Source: a bacterium
GTDB lineage: Bacteria > UBP14 > UBA6098 > B30-G16
Assembly (NCBI GenBank): GCA_027007865.1
Contig: JALTEE010000253.1
Span: 1-7,669, forward strand
DNA: 7,669 bases
Direction: 5' to 3'
Shown here: piece after piece, positions 5,838 to 7,669 of the stretch
Layout of the letters: the number at the start of each line of letters is the position of its first letter
Numbering within the stretch: the stretch's first letter is position 1
Notes under the pieces: generated by a model
Databases searched by the model: none
What the model was told of the DNA's origin: nothing
The model's input: only the letters and a program-made list of their open reading frames with translations
Made by a program: the position numbers and the translations under genes

Positions 5838-7669
5838 TTATTTTATCAGCAGAACTTTTTCGAGGAAATCGCTATTTTCACTGTGAAATTTCACAAAATA
5901 TACCCCGCTGTCCAATTCACTTCCATCGATTAAAATTATATTATTCCCATAGGATAAGTCAATATCAAAACTCCTTATCTTCTCGCCGAGAACATTATAC
6001 AATCCGCCCAAAATGTGCTCGTTCGCCCTGCCATCAATGAAAATTCTGCATACCGAATTAAATGGATTCGGCGATACTTTTATCGAGATTTCTTCGGGCT
6101 TTGTATCGATTTCATTCACAGCGGTTATATGTTCCGTCGAGCGCAGCACAAGATAGTTCGGGTCTATTCGGACGCGGGTCAACGTATCCGCAAATGTGCG
6201 ATAGAAATCTTGCGACCAATCATCGAGCCACAATGTGTCGTAGAAATCTCCGCCTGCTGTTTCATATTTTACTTCTAATGGCGTGGTGAAAAGATATGCG
6301 CAGTAAAGCGAATCCTGTTCGATATGCAATCGCGTTCGGAAACTATCTCCATCGCTCCAGCATTCATACCAATAATCGAATTTTGGATATTCACCGGAAT
6401 ACACCCATTCGTCGAAGAACCAATCGAGCGACGAACCATAAAATTCCTCCATAAGCGTTTGGAAGGAATCGGTCGTAACAGTGCGGTATCGATATCGTTC
6501 TGTCCACTGCTGCACAGCGCCAAAGAATGTCGAATCGCCGAGTAAAAACCGCAGCATTTCCATTATGCAACCGCCTCTGTTATAACAAGTATATGATAAA
6601 TATACATCGGGGTCATACGGCGGAAAATCCTCGCCGGACGAACGATAAGCCTGCTGCGTGCTCTGGCGATAATTTTTTGCCGCTTCTTCGCCGAAGAAAA
6701 TTTCGGTGTAGAAAAATTCCGAGAATACGGCGAAACCTTCATTGAGCCAGAAATCGCGCCAATCTCCGAGACCGACGGAATTGCCAAACCACGAATGCGA
6801 AAGTTCGTGTGCCACAACATTTTCGTATGTGCGCGTTCCTGTTATCAAACCGTCGCCTAAAAATGTCATTGTTTGGTGCTCCATTCCGCCGAGACCGAAC
6901 GGCGTCGTCGCCATTCCGTATCGGTCGAACGGGTATTCACCGTAATAAATTTCGAACGAATCCATAATTTCACCCGTTCGTCTCCAGTCGTAGTGCGCTG
7001 CTGCAGAATCTTCGGGATATGCGAAATACCAGATTGGGATTCCACTTCCACTGCTGTCGCTCCAAAAAATATAGTCCGCTGCTGCAAAACAAATATTATA
7101 TGTGCAAATCGGCTGCTCCATTCGGAAAATATGCGTAACCATCGTTCCCGCAGTGTCTGCCGATGTGCGAATTCCATTCGCCGCTACTCTCAAATCGGAT
7201 GCTGCGATTACTTCGATTGTCGCTGTCGCTTTGTCCGCAGGATAATCTATGCAAGGAAACCAGCATCTTGCATTCGATGGCCACGACAGCGAATAAATCA
7301 CTGGATTTCCGTAGCGATTATTTTGAAAATAATATCCTCCATCGGGAACGCCACAATAGTAAATTGTAAGGAAAAAAGTATCTCCCACAGGCGATGCAAA
7401 CGGCAATTCGACAGCGAGCGTTCCAGAATATTGCGAAAAATCGCAACTCTCTTCGATGTCGAGAATCGGATGAGTAAATATCACGCTGTCGCAGGTCATT
7501 CCGTCAAGGTCGAGCAAAACAAGCGAATCGGACAAATCGGGATTTGTGAGAGTAATGCGGACATATGCGCCATCGAGTTCATCGTAGGGTTCTTCCAGTG
7601 GAATGTGCAGATAATAATCTACCGCATCGAAATTTCCGGGATAGCCTGCGGATGGTCGCGGGTCTGGGT
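5838..7669 (-). CDS. Secreted M1 family zinc metallopeptidase with T9SS sorting domain, 5' end outside window
   Basis: Predicted exported aminopeptidase-type metallopeptidase (family M1, gluzincin), removing N-terminal residues from peptides outside the cytoplasm. The 609 visible residues start with the N-terminal M1 beta-domain ('FDAVDYYLHIPLEEPYDELDGAYVRI', given in part, about 13-40). Numbering visible residues, the zinc site is H287-E288-x-x-H291 ('HELSH') with the third ligand E310 in 'NEGFA', exactly 18 residues later. The usual GAMEN substrate loop is replaced by 'GGMEH' at 260-264. The catalytic tyrosine is probably Y362 in 'CYNRGG'. Residues 529-609 are a T9SS type A sorting domain. 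The frame stays open to the right edge: a TTG at 7535 could be mistaken for a start, but 44 more in-frame codons upstream continue the M1 fold. A signal peptide and true start should lie just beyond the window. The stop is TAA, 17 bp before the twin-propeller gene, so the two are probably one operon. M1 membership is firm; the natural substrate is unknown. Confidence 0.93.
   Translation of the reverse strand, partial: PDPRPSAGYPGNFDAVDYYLHIPLEEPYDELDGAYVRITLTNPDLSDSLVLLDLDGMTCDSVIFTHPILDIEESCDFSQYSGTLAVELPFASPVGDTFFLTIYYCGVPDGGYYFQNNRYGNPVIYSLSWPSNARCWFPCIDYPADKATATIEVIAASDLRVAANGIRTSADTAGTMVTHIFRMEQPICTYNICFAAADYIFWSDSSGSGIPIWYFAYPEDSAAAHYDWRRTGEIMDSFEIYYGEYPFDRYGMATTPFGLGGMEHQTMTFLGDGLITGTRTYENVVAHELSHSWFGNSVGLGDWRDFWLNEGFAVFSEFFYTEIFFGEEAAKNYRQSTQQAYRSSGEDFPPYDPDVYLSYTCYNRGGCIMEMLRFLLGDSTFFGAVQQWTERYRYRTVTTDSFQTLMEEFYGSSLDWFFDEWVYSGEYPKFDYWYECWSDGDSFRTRLHIEQDSLYCAYLFTTPLEVKYETAGGDFYDTLWLDDWSQDFYRTFADTLTRVRIDPNYLVLRSTEHITAVNEIDTKPEEISIKVSPNPFNSVCRIFIDGRANEHILGGLYNVLGEKIRSFDIDLSYGNNIILIDGSELDSGVYFVKFHSENSDFLEKVLLIK
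5841..6083 (-). other. T9SS type A sorting domain of the M1 peptidase
   Basis: The last 81 residues match the T9SS C-terminal sorting signal layout: 'KVSPNPFNSVCRI' at the start, 'LYNVLGEKIRSF' in the middle, 'SGVYFVKF' near the end, and a basic tail 'EKVLLIK'. In known systems this domain directs passage through the outer membrane type IX translocon and is then removed. No T9SS machinery gene lies in the window. Confidence 0.85.

Overview
The window suggests a bacterium from the Fibrobacterota-Chlorobiota-Bacteroidota (FCB) superphylum, or a candidate phylum near it (Cloacimonadota-, WOR-3- or Marinimicrobia-like). The reasons are a secreted peptidase ending in a type IX secretion system (T9SS) type A sorting domain of the 'SPNPFN...GVYFVKF' kind, a large secreted FG-GAP/VCBS protein, and an M23 peptidase of the membrane-anchored coiled-coil type. 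The exact phylum cannot be read from this sequence. TGA, TAA and TAG are all used as stops, so the standard bacterial code fits.

Layout from left to right. Positions 1-140 are a short AT-rich leader with an imperfect direct repeat. Positions 141-1025 (+) encode a membrane-anchored M23 peptidoglycan endopeptidase with all zinc ligands intact. Positions 1178-1250 (-) are tRNA-Lys(CTT). Positions 1251-1656 hold no intact gene. They contain a perfect 11-bp tandem duplication, a 48-codon open frame without a start that looks like the tail of a decayed gene, and repeated GTCCCCC blocks. Positions 1657-2394 (-) encode an integral membrane methyltransferase of the isoprenylcysteine carboxyl methyltransferase (ICMT)-like family. 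Positions 2503-5820 (-) encode a 1105-residue secreted protein with two beta-propeller regions and a Cys-rich tail. Positions 5838-7669 (-) encode an M1 metallopeptidase that runs off the right edge, so its true start is not in the window.

The M1 peptidase and the twin-propeller protein are separated by only 17 bp on the same strand and are probably co-transcribed, peptidase first. Both act outside the cytoplasm: the peptidase carries a C-terminal T9SS sorting signal and the propeller protein carries an N-terminal signal peptide but no recognisable sorting domain. The membrane methyltransferase follows after a 108-bp gap containing a small hairpin and may be a separate unit. The M23 gene is on the opposite strand and points towards the tRNA.

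I did not find a clear previously undescribed system. The most unusual items are the twin-propeller protein, its pairing with the peptidase, the altered substrate-binding motif of the peptidase (GGMEH instead of GAMEN), and the unexplained gene relic and repeats next to the tRNA.
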